From NCBI RefSeq assembly GCF_023715345.1, contig NZ_JAMBNY010000001.1, positions 372,001-436,000 on the forward strand: DNA of 64,000 bases, in the 5' to 3' direction. Made by a program: the position numbers and the translations under genes. Positions 28,392 to 37,361 of the stretch are shown here, one piece after another; position 1 is the first letter of the stretch; each line of letters begins with the position of its first letter. Origin of the DNA: Paenibacillus camelliae. GTDB lineage: Bacteria; Bacillota; Bacilli; Paenibacillales; Paenibacillaceae. The notes under the pieces were generated by a model. It was given only the letters and a program-made list of their open reading frames with translations, did not search any database and was not told the DNA's origin.

Positions 28392-29483
28392 CTATTGGAG
28401 TGAAGCAAGCACCTGCATCGCTTCCTCCAATGTAGATACACCATGAATTTCCATCGTATGATCTAACTTTTTTAACGTTCGACGAGCTTCTTCCTCATTT
28501 CCTTTCGGAACAATAAAGATCTGTGCACCTTGCTCGCTGGTGGAATATACTTTCTGAACGATTCCTCCAATGCTCCCTACCTCACCTTCTGCATTAATCG
28601 TTCCTGTAACAGCAATTTTCTTGCCCTTCGTTAGATCACCAGGTGTCAGCTGATCGATTATCGTTAATGCAAGCACAAGTCCGGCTGAAGGCCCACCAAT
28701 ATTATCAGTCGCAATATCGAGATGGTAGTCCGGATCATCTGATATTACTGACCTAAGCTCAATATAGCTTTCGACCTGTAGTCGATCATATACGAGCTTT
28801 TCTTTATCTAGGAGCAAATCATCATCATGAAGAGTGATCGTTTTCTGCAGCCGTTCATCCCCCCGCTTCACGATCAGATGAACCTTTTCTCCTGCCTCTT
28901 GGTTCGTAAGCCAAGCATGGAGCTGGCTAACGCTATGAATAATTACTTCCTCTCCTATTGCATTCACTCCAGCAACAATCTCATCGCCTGCTTCAAAAAA
29001 ACCACACACGATTAAGCAAGTGCTTGGCTGCTGAACAATAAGCTTCTGTGGCTGTATAGAATAAGGAATGTTCAAGTACCGATACGCCGCTTCAAGCGCA
29101 TGATTATGAGAACCTCGCATCATGGTGGTAACTCTAGCGGCGTACTCTTCCATCGATGACCTTCCTATTACATCCGTCTTTAGTCTAACTTCATCTTTTG
29201 GTGATACAAGTGACCCTAGCATCTCCCATAAATTCGGCGTTGCAAGGAGGACAGCAGTCAGCAGCAGCTCACCTTCTTCTTGCTGTTGCTCAGCCTCCTG
29301 TGAATTCTGCTCATAAAACAACGATGTATGCTCATGTGTCTGTATATACCCCTGTGCCGGAACGGCAATACCTGGCTTCAGTACGACAAAGGGAGAAGGG
29401 GCATAAAGTAAAATCATCATAATGACAGTAGTAACGACAATCGTTATGAGCACAGTCCGTATCTTTATATATGACTGCCTCAA
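28392..29483 (-). CDS. ylbL: YlbL/SepM-type PDZ and Lon-like membrane protease
   Basis: A 363-residue membrane serine protease. One N-terminal transmembrane helix (about 10-30) is followed by an extracytoplasmic region, a PDZ domain near 160-220 (CGFFEAGDEIVAGVNAIGEEV) and a Lon-type (S16) protease domain. The catalytic Ser266 in NIGGPSAGLVLAL and Lys311 in GSIGGIVQKVYS form the expected dyad. Homologues process a peptide pheromone (SepM) or other exported proteins. The start is a TTG at 29483 with AGGAG nine bases upstream. It converges with tmcAL after 33 bases. Confidence 0.92.
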   Translation of the reverse strand: MRQSYIKIRTVLITIVVTTVIMMILLYAPSPFVVLKPGIAVPAQGYIQTHEHTSLFYEQNSQEAEQQQEEGELLLTAVLLATPNLWEMLGSLVSPKDEVRLKTDVIGRSSMEEYAARVTTMMRGSHNHALEAAYRYLNIPYSIQPQKLIVQQPSTCLIVCGFFEAGDEIVAGVNAIGEEVIIHSVSQLHAWLTNQEAGEKVHLIVKRGDERLQKTITLHDDDLLLDKEKLVYDRLQVESYIELRSVISDDPDYHLDIATDNIGGPSAGLVLALTIIDQLTPGDLTKGKKIAVTGTINAEGEVGSIGGIVQKVYSTSEQGAQIFIVPKGNEEEARRTLKKLDHTMEIHGVSTLEEAMQVLASLQ

Positions 29484-29574
29484 TTTCTTTCACTCCTAGC
29501 TTGTTCTAATTTTGCAATTTTTCGCGTAACAATAAGGGACTGAGTTGTCCAACTTCATGCTCAAAGGAGAGATT

Positions 29575-30747
29575 GTGTTGCACAAAACCATATTTATCGC
29601 ACTCACGATGCTGTTTCTCGTGCTATCCGTTGTGCTCTCCCCAGACGTTGCACTACAAGCATCCCTATCTGGCATAACGATCTGGTGGAATCTTGTATTT
29701 CCAGGACTTCTACCTTTTTTTATTCTATATGAATTAGTACTAGCGTTTGGCTTGCTGCATGGCATTAACGCGATGCTCGCACCTTTTGTCACACGCCTGC
29801 TGCAGCTACCTAGAGCTGCAGGCATTCCACTGCTAATGAGTATGAGCTGCGGTTTCCCAACTGGCGTTGAACCAACGATAAAGCTGCTTGAGGACGGTCA
29901 ACTGACGAAGGCGCAAGCTCAACGTCTTCTCGCCTATATCCATCTACCTAATCCTATCTTTATTATCGTCATTATCGGCGCTGGCGTCTTTCAGCTGCCT
30001 TTTTACGGATATATTATACTGGCGTCAGTTTGGCTTGCAGCACTTCTGCTTATGCTTGCACATACACGATTGTCCTCGCGGCACGACAAGACAGCTCTCA
30101 AGCCTTCCTCTTCGCATATGGAGCCTTACTTTGCGAGTGCCATGCAGTTTGGACGAGAGCTTGACGGAAGAACGTTCGGTCAGGTACTAGGTGATAGTGT
30201 ATATGGGAGCGTACAAAAGCTATTTATCGTTGGCGGGTTTATTATCTTTGCCTCAGTGCTCGCAGCCTTTATACATCCAGTGTTTAATGCAGTTATGCCA
30301 CAGCTGCCTTTTCTAGAGCAAATGCTGCTTGAGCAACACGTCGGCAGCTTTGCAATTGCCGAATGGGCTTCACAGCAGACGAATACGGTTGTTGCTTTAG
30401 CATTAATTGCTGCTTGCCTAGGCTTTACTGGTATTAGCGGTATTCTGCAGGTAACCTATTATACTTTTCGTCATCGTGACATCAAACTTCTTCCGTTCGT
30501 AGGATACCGACTTATCCATGCCGCTTTAAGCTTCGTGCTGCTAATTATGCTGTGGAAGCCATTAAGCTGGATCATTGCTAAGCTTACCGGAGCGCCAGAA
30601 CAGACTGTTTTCGTGCAGCCACCTCCGCAAGTCTCCATGCTCCATTGGCAAAGCCTATGGCCAGCAAGCATACTGCTCTGTCTAATCACTGGCCTTCTTA
30701 TCCTTACTGCACACCTGCTTTGGCGCAGTTATAGCCATAAAGTGTAA
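29575..30747 (+). CDS. ylbJ: Sporulation integral membrane protein YlbJ
   Basis: An integral membrane protein of about 390 residues with eight to ten hydrophobic helices and two nucleoside-recognition (gate) type regions. MSCGFPTGVEPTIKLLEDGQLT and HLPNPIFIIVIIGAG match YlbJ, a sigma-E-dependent protein required for heat-resistant spores. The start is uncertain: AAAGGAGA at 29563-29570 points to GTG 29575 or TTG 29578; in-frame TTG 29545 and ATG 29557 lack a ribosome site. It supports a spore-forming host. Confidence 0.88.
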   Translation: MLHKTIFIALTMLFLVLSVVLSPDVALQASLSGITIWWNLVFPGLLPFFILYELVLAFGLLHGINAMLAPFVTRLLQLPRAAGIPLLMSMSCGFPTGVEPTIKLLEDGQLTKAQAQRLLAYIHLPNPIFIIVIIGAGVFQLPFYGYIILASVWLAALLLMLAHTRLSSRHDKTALKPSSSHMEPYFASAMQFGRELDGRTFGQVLGDSVYGSVQKLFIVGGFIIFASVLAAFIHPVFNAVMPQLPFLEQMLLEQHVGSFAIAEWASQQTNTVVALALIAACLGFTGISGILQVTYYTFRHRDIKLLPFVGYRLIHAALSFVLLIMLWKPLSWIIAKLTGAPEQTVFVQPPPQVSMLHWQSLWPASILLCLITGLLILTAHLLWRSYSHKV

Positions 30748-30766
30748 TGATTGTTGTTATGTAAAT

Positions 30767-30815
30767 AATAATTGCCCGTTTACGCGATAGATGTGCGGTT
30801 TAACGGGCAATTATT
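30767..30815. terminator. Convergent terminator between ylbJ and coaD
   Basis: AATAATTGCCCGTT (30767-30780) and AACGGGCAATTATT (30802-30815) form a perfect 14-base stem, with T-rich sequence on both outer sides. It should stop transcription from both directions. Confidence 0.85.
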
Positions 30816-30826
30816 TGTTTCTAGCT

Positions 30827-31378
<552 letters not shown>

Positions 31379-31957
31379 CTACAAGCTTGCATGCTCAAGC
31401 TGCTCTGGCTGATGTCGATATATCGTAACAGCTGCTTCTCCGTATTGTGAATGGCGCTGTTGCTTCAAATTTCCAATTACTTCATCATATTGTACTTTGG
31501 AATCGTGCTCGATTACAATGACAGCATGAGTCGCTATTAGATTAAGCTCCTGCATAGTATGCAGCCATTGATCCATATCATTCATTCGATATGGCGGATC
31601 TAAAAAGATGATGTCGAAGGCTAGCTGCTTTTTATGAAGCACCTTTAATGCTCTAGCCGAATCATTGCGATAAATTTCAAAATCAGCCTGTGCACCAGCT
31701 GCCTGCACATTACTGCGAATAATATCGATGCTAATTTTCTCCTTGTCAATACTAATCACTTTATCCGCACCACGGCTCCATGCCTCTATCCCTAACCCCC
31801 CAGTGCCAGCAAACAAATCCAGTACTAAGCCTCCATCGAAAAAGGGGCCAATCATACTAAATATCGCTTCCTTCACTTTATCTGTAGTGGGTCTTGTGCT
31901 TTGTCCAGGAACAGCTTTTAAGGGTCTCCCCTTAGCTTTTCCAGCTATTACTCTCAC
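31379..31957 (-). CDS. rsmD: 16S rRNA (guanine966-N2)-methyltransferase RsmD
   Basis: A 192-residue SAM-dependent methyltransferase that modifies G966 in the small ribosomal subunit. SAM motif I is LVLDLFAGTGGLGIEAWSRG and the catalytic motif IV is FLDPPYR. The start is a GTG at 31957, giving MRVIAGKAKGRPL as in homologues, with GGGGG seven bases upstream. The longer frame from 31984 adds nine unrelated residues. It heads the rsmD-coaD pair. Confidence 0.95.
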   Translation of the reverse strand: MRVIAGKAKGRPLKAVPGQSTRPTTDKVKEAIFSMIGPFFDGGLVLDLFAGTGGLGIEAWSRGADKVISIDKEKISIDIIRSNVQAAGAQADFEIYRNDSARALKVLHKKQLAFDIIFLDPPYRMNDMDQWLHTMQELNLIATHAVIVIEHDSKVQYDEVIGNLKQQRHSQYGEAAVTIYRHQPEQLEHASL

Positions 31958-32192
31958 AGTTTGTCCCCCTTCAATGCTCGTCAATTGTATCGTACCATAC
32001 TACGTTTAACGATGAAAGATTCGCTTTTCATATTAGCTAAAATTAAAATTTTATTGGGAATATGTATAAATGATGTTCATTCGGTCCACAATATGCTCAT
32101 CGGTATCTTTGATGCCGTAGAAAACCGTGTAGAGGACTTACGTTTCCCCATAAGCTCTTCATCCGGTTTCTCCTCTCCCATTTTTTTGGATA

Positions 32193-32225
32193 GAGGCCCT
32201 AGCGATAGGGCCTCGCTATTTTTTT
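32193..32225 (+). terminator. Orphan plus-strand terminator
   Basis: GAGGCCCTA (32193-32201) and TAGGGCCTC (32206-32214) form a perfect stem followed on the plus strand by GCTATTTTTTT. No plus-strand gene lies upstream in 31958-32192, a stretch where I see no credible coding frame. The nearest plus-strand gene, ylbJ, has its own terminator. On the minus strand no T-tract follows. Confidence 0.7.
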
Positions 32226-32231
32226 GAGGGT

Positions 32232-32963
32232 CTAGTCAGTAACAGGCTCTTGACCGCTTGCTTTACGCAGCTCATTTGCTAGTCTGTTAAATTCCTGACG
32301 AGCTTCTCTATTCGGAGAAGCCATATATGCCGCACTTAAGAAACGTATAATCTTGTTCGCATCCTCCACTGACATTGTAACGCCTCCATTCTCATTGTCT
32401 GGATTCTGTCCACCTGAACGTACATCGTCATTGCCAGCTTCTCCATCATTGTTTTCTTTTAGCTGTTGCAGCTTGGCTGCCACACTATCCACAAAATTTT
32501 TCCAGCCGGTCCATTTACCATCTGTATTCATAATTCTAGGACAATTCTTTCCGCTCCAATCATAATGCCTTCTTAGTCGATCTGTGCCCCATTTACGTTC
32601 CAGTAGCATTTCGGCTACGAGCTGAGCAGCATTCTGCAGTGTGCGCCCATAATTTCCGCTTTCGCATATTTCAATTCCAATCGAGGTACGATTGCCGCTT
32701 GAGCTGCGACTTCCATCTCCAGCATGCCAAGCTACTTCATCTAACGGAATTACCTCAATCGCTTCTTTATCGTCAATAACGATATGAAACGATGCCGTAT
32801 TCGTATTCAGGCTATTCGTTAGCCATGCTCGTTCATTGCTTGCAGTACTAGATGCATTACCTGTGTTATGAATCGTTATCGTGCTTGCGTCCATTCGCGT
32901 GCCTGGCCTGCGGTTATACGGTGTTGATCTCGGTATATGCTCTACTCGATAGTTCACACTCAT
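32232..32963 (-). CDS. N-acetylmuramoyl-L-alanine amidase (amidase_2 type)
   Basis: A 243-residue peptidoglycan amidase that cuts the bond between MurNAc and L-Ala. The zinc ligands of the T7-lysozyme/XlyA family can be placed: His32 in STITIHNTGN, His133 in RRHYDWSG and Cys141 in KNCPRIM. The catalytic region also has WHAGDGSRSSSGNRTSIGIEIC. The C-terminal 80 residues are an Asn/Asp/Gly-rich linker and a short helical part. No signal peptide is seen. The ATG at 32963 lies after a GAGGAGG site; the longer frame adds 23 non-homologous residues that overlap the next gene. It is paired with a glucosaminidase 43 bases upstream. Confidence 0.88.
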   Translation of the reverse strand: MSVNYRVEHIPRSTPYNRRPGTRMDASTITIHNTGNASSTASNERAWLTNSLNTNTASFHIVIDDKEAIEVIPLDEVAWHAGDGSRSSSGNRTSIGIEICESGNYGRTLQNAAQLVAEMLLERKWGTDRLRRHYDWSGKNCPRIMNTDGKWTGWKNFVDSVAAKLQQLKENNDGEAGNDDVRSGGQNPDNENGGVTMSVEDANKIIRFLSAAYMASPNREARQEFNRLANELRKASGQEPVTD

Positions 32964-33006
32964 CTCTTCGCCTTCCTCCTCTTCCCAGTTCTTGAAGTCG
33001 ACATAA

Positions 33007-33774
33007 TTAATGGACAAATAGAACTTTAGCATTGGAATCCCACTCTAACGTCAAGTTAATGAGGTTTGCGAGCTCTCTCACTTGTACATAGCTAGTCGCC
33101 GCAACGAGTCGAGTCTCCAAGAGTGTGCCGTTAACGTATACCTCGCCATTACTCCATATAACCCTTGCACCGAAATGCTCTGCCAGCTTACGTACTGGTA
33201 CATAATTGGTACCTCGTTCATAATAAGCAGCTCCAAAAAATTGCTTCTCAACGTAAATCGGCACGATTTGGGCATCTTTAAATACTTCAGGCATAACAAA
33301 AGGTGTAACCGCATCGTATTTTTCTAACTGATATTGCCGTATTAACGACATAATCTTAGACGCATAGTTCGGGTCCGTTGCATAGCCAGCCCGTTGCATT
33401 TCATTGGCCTGCTCATATGGTGTAGTAGCCGTTCTGACTCTACTGTAGCGGCTTCCTAGAAACAATTCATCCTGATCCTTGTAGTAATGATACAGTGTGC
33501 GGTATGCACGAAATGCTGAGCTTTCACGAACTTCCTGTCCCCCACGGTATTCCCATGTCCCTTTAGTGACCGTTTCTCCTCGCCAATAAGGGGTCACTCG
33601 CCCGCTTCCAACCTTAATCCCTCCTAAGTTGTTCCAGGCATGAATGGCACCGCCGGTTTCTAGCAAGCTTTGTGCTAATCGTACAGATGGTAGAATTGGA
33701 GAGCCTTGCTGACGAATAAACACAATAATCGGTGCAATCGTTTCAAAAAATTGCTGCCTTGTTAATGTGGCCAT
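33007..33774 (-). CDS. Glucosaminidase with copper-amine-oxidase-like domain
   Basis: A 255-residue protein. Residues 1-155 resemble the GH73/FlgJ-type N-acetylglucosaminidase domain: SVRLAQSLLETGGAIHAWNNLGGIKVG holds the catalytic Glu, and YRTLYHYYKDQDELFLGSRYSRV follows. Residues 170-255 resemble the Cu_amine_oxidN1 wall- or substrate-binding domain seen often in Paenibacillus (YYERGTNYVPVRKLAEHFGARVIW; YVQVRELANLINLTLEWDS). No signal peptide is seen. With the amidase it would cut both glycan and peptide links of the wall. Ribosome site AAAGGAGAG precedes the ATG. Confidence 0.86.
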   Translation of the reverse strand: MATLTRQQFFETIAPIIVFIRQQGSPILPSVRLAQSLLETGGAIHAWNNLGGIKVGSGRVTPYWRGETVTKGTWEYRGGQEVRESSAFRAYRTLYHYYKDQDELFLGSRYSRVRTATTPYEQANEMQRAGYATDPNYASKIMSLIRQYQLEKYDAVTPFVMPEVFKDAQIVPIYVEKQFFGAAYYERGTNYVPVRKLAEHFGARVIWSNGEVYVNGTLLETRLVAATSYVQVRELANLINLTLEWDSNAKVLFVH

Positions 33775-33894
33775 GCTCTTCTCTCCTTTGCTTGTATTTT
33801 TTCAAAATCTAGCATCTCTACTATTTATGCTTCTAGTTCCAGAATGGCAACGGCGAATACCTCAAGAGCACTGATATTCGCCTAAAAAAGCAGT

Positions 33895-33928
33895 AAGGAG
33901 CCTATAAGCGTTAGCTTACAAGCTCCTT
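33895..33928 (-). terminator. Terminator after the TatD-type gene
   Basis: AAGGAGC/GCTCCTT form the outer and TAAGC/GCTTA the inner stem. On the minus strand it is followed by TACTGCTTTTTT. It lies between the hydrolase stop at 33984 and the glucosaminidase start. Confidence 0.75.
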
Positions 33929-33983
33929 GACAGTGGTACATATACCTATATGTCTTAGAGGGAGAGGGTATTGTTTCCCTTCC

Positions 33984-34778
33984 CTATTCAAAACGATAAA
34001 ACTGGTTGCTATTATGATACAGCTGAGCTGCTACTTCCTCGACATCTCTTCCAACGATGTCTGCAATCGCTTCAACGACTCTAACCACCATCGCGGATTC
34101 TGTCTCTCTCCCATGAAATTCGCCTTCAAATGGCCACGGTCCATCTGTTTCGACCATGAGCAGTTCTAGCGGATAGCGTTTAACGAGCGCTTGTATTTCC
34201 TGCTCGTAACAGACGTCTGGCGTGATAGAAATAAAGTAGCCTTGTTCAATCATACGATCTATCGTTGCTGCATCTCCCTTAAACCAGTGAAAATGCGCTC
34301 GTTTCATCTGATGCTTCTGCAACAAATCACATACCACTGCAGCATCCTCATATACCGCATGCAGCACGATTGGTCGATCAAGCTCCTTGGCCAGTAGAAT
34401 AAACCGTTCTAACAGCTCGATATATGGTTGCTTATCTAGCTGCTCACCTTGCTCCAAAAGCTCCAGTCCACGATAATAAGGCAGACCGACTTCCCCGATA
34501 GCAAAACGTTCTTTGTAAGCAGCTCGTACTCTTATCCATTGCATTAGCAGCTCTAACTCTTCTGCGCGAGGCAGTGGTTGTTCAGGGTGAAATCCATAAG
34601 CAGGCATTATCGTTGAGCGATAACGCTGTGCAAGTGCATAGGTCGCTTGCGAAGAAGGTAAATCCATGGATACAGCCACAATATACTTTACATTCGCTGC
34701 TTTTGCTTCTGCCATAAGCTTTTCAATCTGGTCATAATGATATTGCTCCAAATGAATATGGGTATCTGCGTAGTTCAT
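33984..34778 (-). CDS. TatD family metal-dependent hydrolase
   Basis: A 264-residue TIM-barrel hydrolase of the TatD group, whose members are Mg-dependent DNases or related phosphoesterases. The N-terminal metal site is DTHIHL (Asp5, His7, His9). GEVGLPYY supplies the bridging Glu, VLHAVYEDA and AHFHWFKGD the later His ligands, and MVETDGPWP the last Asp. The protein is somewhat diverged from housekeeping TatD (GEVGLPYY instead of GEIGLDYH), so its substrate may differ. Ribosome site AAGGAGG precedes the ATG. It stands alone between two terminators. Confidence 0.88.
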   Translation of the reverse strand: MNYADTHIHLEQYHYDQIEKLMAEAKAANVKYIVAVSMDLPSSQATYALAQRYRSTIMPAYGFHPEQPLPRAEELELLMQWIRVRAAYKERFAIGEVGLPYYRGLELLEQGEQLDKQPYIELLERFILLAKELDRPIVLHAVYEDAAVVCDLLQKHQMKRAHFHWFKGDAATIDRMIEQGYFISITPDVCYEQEIQALVKRYPLELLMVETDGPWPFEGEFHGRETESAMVVRVVEAIADIVGRDVEEVAAQLYHNSNQFYRFE

Positions 34779-34839
34779 TGCAAACCTCCTTATTATATAG
34801 GCTATGTTAAATTCTAATGTTGATATTTGATGATTAGAA

Positions 34840-34889
34840 AACCTCCTTAGTGAAAAGGCGGTTTTTTAAGCTATCGTTCCCGATAGCTT
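34840..34889 (-). terminator. Tandem hairpins after the small lipoprotein gene
   Basis: AAGCTATCG/CGATAGCTT (34868-34889) and AACCTCCTT/AAGGCGGTT (34840-34863, one mismatch) follow one another. On the minus strand the second ends in TTTTCT, giving an intrinsic terminator. Confidence 0.65.
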
Positions 34890-34919
34890 AATCGCTAAGA
34901 CCATTAATCCACCAACTGT

Positions 34920-35393
34920 CTAAACTATTGGTCCTTCAATGGCTTTGCTAAGCTTCATATCGAAAGTGACAGATTGCTCATCTTTATTGCTGATATAAAT
35001 GCGGTATTTCCCGTATTCTGGGACTTTAATAATGACCTCATCTTCTCTGCTCTTCACGATGTCGCTGAATACTTCTTCGGTATCTATAGACAATATACCA
35101 ATCTCAAGTTCACCGTCATTTTCACTTACCACAGAAATTTTGAACGTCTCACCTTTACGAAATGACAATTCTCCGAAATTGTTTTTTGTTCCGCCATCCA
35201 TTGTTATTTTTAGGTTCTTGCCGTCATTTGTTTCAATATTACCAACTTTAATTGATGATGTCTCTATTCCGCTATCTTGTATTACCGGGCTGGAGGGAGC
35301 TTGTAGTACATACTCCTGCTTGGCATTACCGCATCCAACAATTAACCCCAGTACAACGCCTACTATCAAAACAAGATAACTTTTCTTACTCAT
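34920..35393 (-). CDS. Small lipoprotein of unknown function
   Basis: A 157-residue predicted lipoprotein. The signal peptide LVLIVGVVLGLIVGCGN has a lipobox with Cys near residue 21. The mature part is beta-rich, with SIKVGNIETNDGKNLKI, a central FKISVVSENDGELEIGIL and a final YGKYRIYISNKDEQSVTFDMKL. The last pattern is like a small Ig-like/PPC-type sandwich that presents bound or folded polar residues outside the cell. I do not recognise the family. Codon use is more AT-rich than the neighbours. Ribosome site AGGAAGG precedes the ATG. It lies next to a decayed transposase, so the region looks accessory. Confidence 0.7.
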   Translation of the reverse strand: MSKKSYLVLIVGVVLGLIVGCGNAKQEYVLQAPSSPVIQDSGIETSSIKVGNIETNDGKNLKITMDGGTKNNFGELSFRKGETFKISVVSENDGELEIGILSIDTEEVFSDIVKSREDEVIIKVPEYGKYRIYISNKDEQSVTFDMKLSKAIEGPIV

Positions 35394-35465
35394 ATTGTCA
35401 TCCTTCCTAATTACAAGTTCAATTCATCTCCAAATAATATATTTGTAAATTTATACTGAGTTAAC

Positions 35466-36290
35466 TTACATGAATAAACAGGCACGATTTGACCAACATA
35501 TTTTTCTTATTCCTTGAGGTATTCTCATATTCCTTGTGTCTATATAACGAAACCAAGCCAAATAATGTTGCAAATATTTGGTTGCAACACTATTAAAGCG
35601 GTCCATCCATTCCATTTTTTTAAGCGGCTGTGGCAGTACTTTACGTTTGGATATGGTACATGCCTTTCGCACGTTGTTTACCGTCGAAACTTGAAACATT
35701 AATGAGCAAAGCTTTTTGAATTCGCATAGGAACTGAATGCCCTCCACGAATCAATGCATAGCATGTTTGAGTCAGATAGATGACCACTAATCGCTTCATC
35801 CAATTTTGTAGTCCGAATGCGTCCACGCCCAAGTATGCCAGAGTAAGAATTTTCTGACGGTCATGAGCAACCAGTATGTAAACTTGATCGTGGCTAATAC
35901 CACGATATATAGCTTTGCCGCCATGTTCACGAGGCTTGCGTTGGGGGTGATATTTCGTTTGCCTTTTTCCGAGTACAGAAAGTAAGTCTCATCCATCTCA
36001 ACAATATCTTGAAATGCTTCGGTTGGAATCTGTTTTAGAGCAGAGAGAATCTTATGCCGCCAGTAAAACAAGGTGACATGCGTGACTTCACCGTTTAACT
36101 GCTCTGCACATTTTCTCAGAGAAAAGCAAAGCCCTCAATTATGCATTCAATAAAGCGAACCCAAACATGAGGTCTGCAGCGTACTTTCCATAACGCACGA
36201 CAGAATGATTTTTGCAATTCGGGCAAACAAGTCCATCTTTATGCTTCTGCTCTTGTATTTCATCAATCGCTGTACAGGAACCGCAACTCC
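35466..36290 (-). pseudogene. Decayed IS1595-type transposase
   Basis: Minus-strand pieces in different frames together resemble an IS1595-family (zinc ribbon plus DDE) transposase. In order: CPNCKNHSVVRYGKY zinc ribbon (about 36200-36240), CAEQLNGEVTHVTLFYWRHKIL (about 36050-36125), DIVEMDETYFLYSEKGKR with the first catalytic Asp (about 35950-36010), and near the end MDRFNSVATKYLQHYLAWFRYID (about 35540-35610). The frame changes at several points, the rest of the zinc ribbon appears deleted, and no intact reading frame remains. No terminal inverted repeats were identified. Borders are approximate. Confidence 0.8.
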
Positions 36291-36361
36291 CTTGGTTGTG
36301 ATATTACACTTGTAATAGAACATTTATTCGTAATCATCAAAAGGTTATAATTATGCTTCAA

Positions 36362-36593
36362 TAAGTACTACTTTCAGCACCAAGGTTTATGCTTACGATG
36401 TGCGTTTCTTCAAAACGCTGTAGTTGGATAACGCTAGGGTATGAGGAACGCAGCTAAACGTTTTCGCAGAAAACGACTACGGAAGCATCCACTTGTAGTT
36501 GGTACGTGAGCAACCGAAGTCACTGGCTGAATTCAAGATTCGATGTCGAATAAGCTAACAGTTTAACTTCGTGATCAAAGTAGGACTAAAAAA
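36362..36593. repeat. Second copy of the intergenic repeat
   Basis: Near the right end ATTCGATGTCGAAT (36538-36551) is followed by a spacer, GTGATCAAAGTAGGACT and a run of A, matching the units at 3009-3255 in order and spacing. The left part shares ACGCTAG and GAGGA motifs and has a GTTTTC/GAAAAC hairpin. As in the other copy, the right end touches the 3' end of a minus-strand gene. Confidence 0.65.
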
Positions 36594-36614
36594 GGTGCAG
36601 GCTTAGCCTGCACC
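36594..36614 (-). terminator. Terminator overlapping the ThiZ stop codon
   Basis: GGTGCAGGC (36594-36602) and GCCTGCACC (36606-36614) form a perfect stem; the three-base loop is the TAA stop codon of the ATPase gene. On the minus strand six T follow. The upper arm codes for the last residues, so protein end and terminator are superimposed. Confidence 0.9.
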
Positions 36615-37361
36615 TTGGGCCTGCAACAACCCATATATAAGCTGCTTTAATTCGTTAAATTCAGCCGTACTCCAAAGCTCTCCGCTTCTAGGACGGTCGA
36701 ACGGAACCGACACCTCTTGAACGACCGTAGCAGGATGACTCGATAGTACGACGATTCGATCGGACAGCATAAGTGCTTCGTCTATGCTATGGGTAACAAG
36801 TAGAACGGAGCGACGGTTCTGCTCCCAGATTGACAGCAGCCATTGCTGCATATGCAGCCTTGTTAGCGCATCGAGCGCTCCAAACGGCTCATCTAACAGC
36901 ATTAGCTTTTGCGGTGACAGCAGCGCACGCAGAAACGATACACGCTGACTCATACCGCCTGACAGCTTATATGGATACTCATCACTGTACTCAGCTAGTC
37001 CTACACGCTCGAGCCATTGCTCGGCCTGCTGCTGAGCCTCCTTTTTACCCGCTCCTGCTATTTGCAAAGCTAATGCAATATTGCGTTTTACTGAATACCA
37101 TGGCAGCAGAGACGCTTGCTGAGGCATATAGGCAATATGTCCTCGCTCACCCGTAATATTATTGCCTTCAAGCCAGATCTCACCTGTATCCAGCTCATTT
37201 AATCCGCCTATTAATTGAAATAATGTCGTTTTCCCACTGCCAGATGGACCAATCATCGATACAAACTCTCCATCTTTAACGGAGAGATTAATGTTGCGCA
37301 GCACCTCATGCCGCTCACCATTTGTTACAAATGACTTGCTTACCCCTTTTAGCTCAAGCAT
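36603..37361 (-). CDS. thiZ: Thiamine-precursor ABC transporter ATPase
   Basis: A 252-residue ABC ATPase of the SsuB/TauB/ThiZ group. Walker A is IGPSGSGKTTLF, the Q loop is IAYMPQQASLLPW, the signature is KLSGGMSQRVSFLRAL, Walker B is LMLLDEPFGALDAL and the H loop is LLVTHSIDEAL. The start at 37361 has AAGGAGG seven bases upstream, and its ATG overlaps the permease stop by one base. The TPP riboswitch ahead of the operon points to a thiamine pyrimidine precursor as cargo. The terminator stem lies in its last codons. Confidence 0.9.
   Translation of the reverse strand: MLELKGVSKSFVTNGERHEVLRNINLSVKDGEFVSMIGPSGSGKTTLFQLIGGLNELDTGEIWLEGNNITGERGHIAYMPQQASLLPWYSVKRNIALALQIAGAGKKEAQQQAEQWLERVGLAEYSDEYPYKLSGGMSQRVSFLRALLSPQKLMLLDEPFGALDALTRLHMQQWLLSIWEQNRRSVLLVTHSIDEALMLSDRIVVLSSHPATVVQEVSVPFDRPRSGELWSTAEFNELKQLIYGLLQAQGAG

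Noticed and set aside
31961..32227. Plus-strand 88-codon open frame after rsmD
   Set aside because: It overlaps the rsmD start, has no ribosome site, and its end runs through the terminator hairpin and T-tract.
32232..33774. Prophage lysis module
   Set aside because: No holin, tail or capsid genes lie nearby and both flanks are cellular genes.
35796..36071. Separate small gene on the minus strand
   Set aside because: Its protein is a fragment of an IS1595-type transposase, so it is part of the pseudogene.
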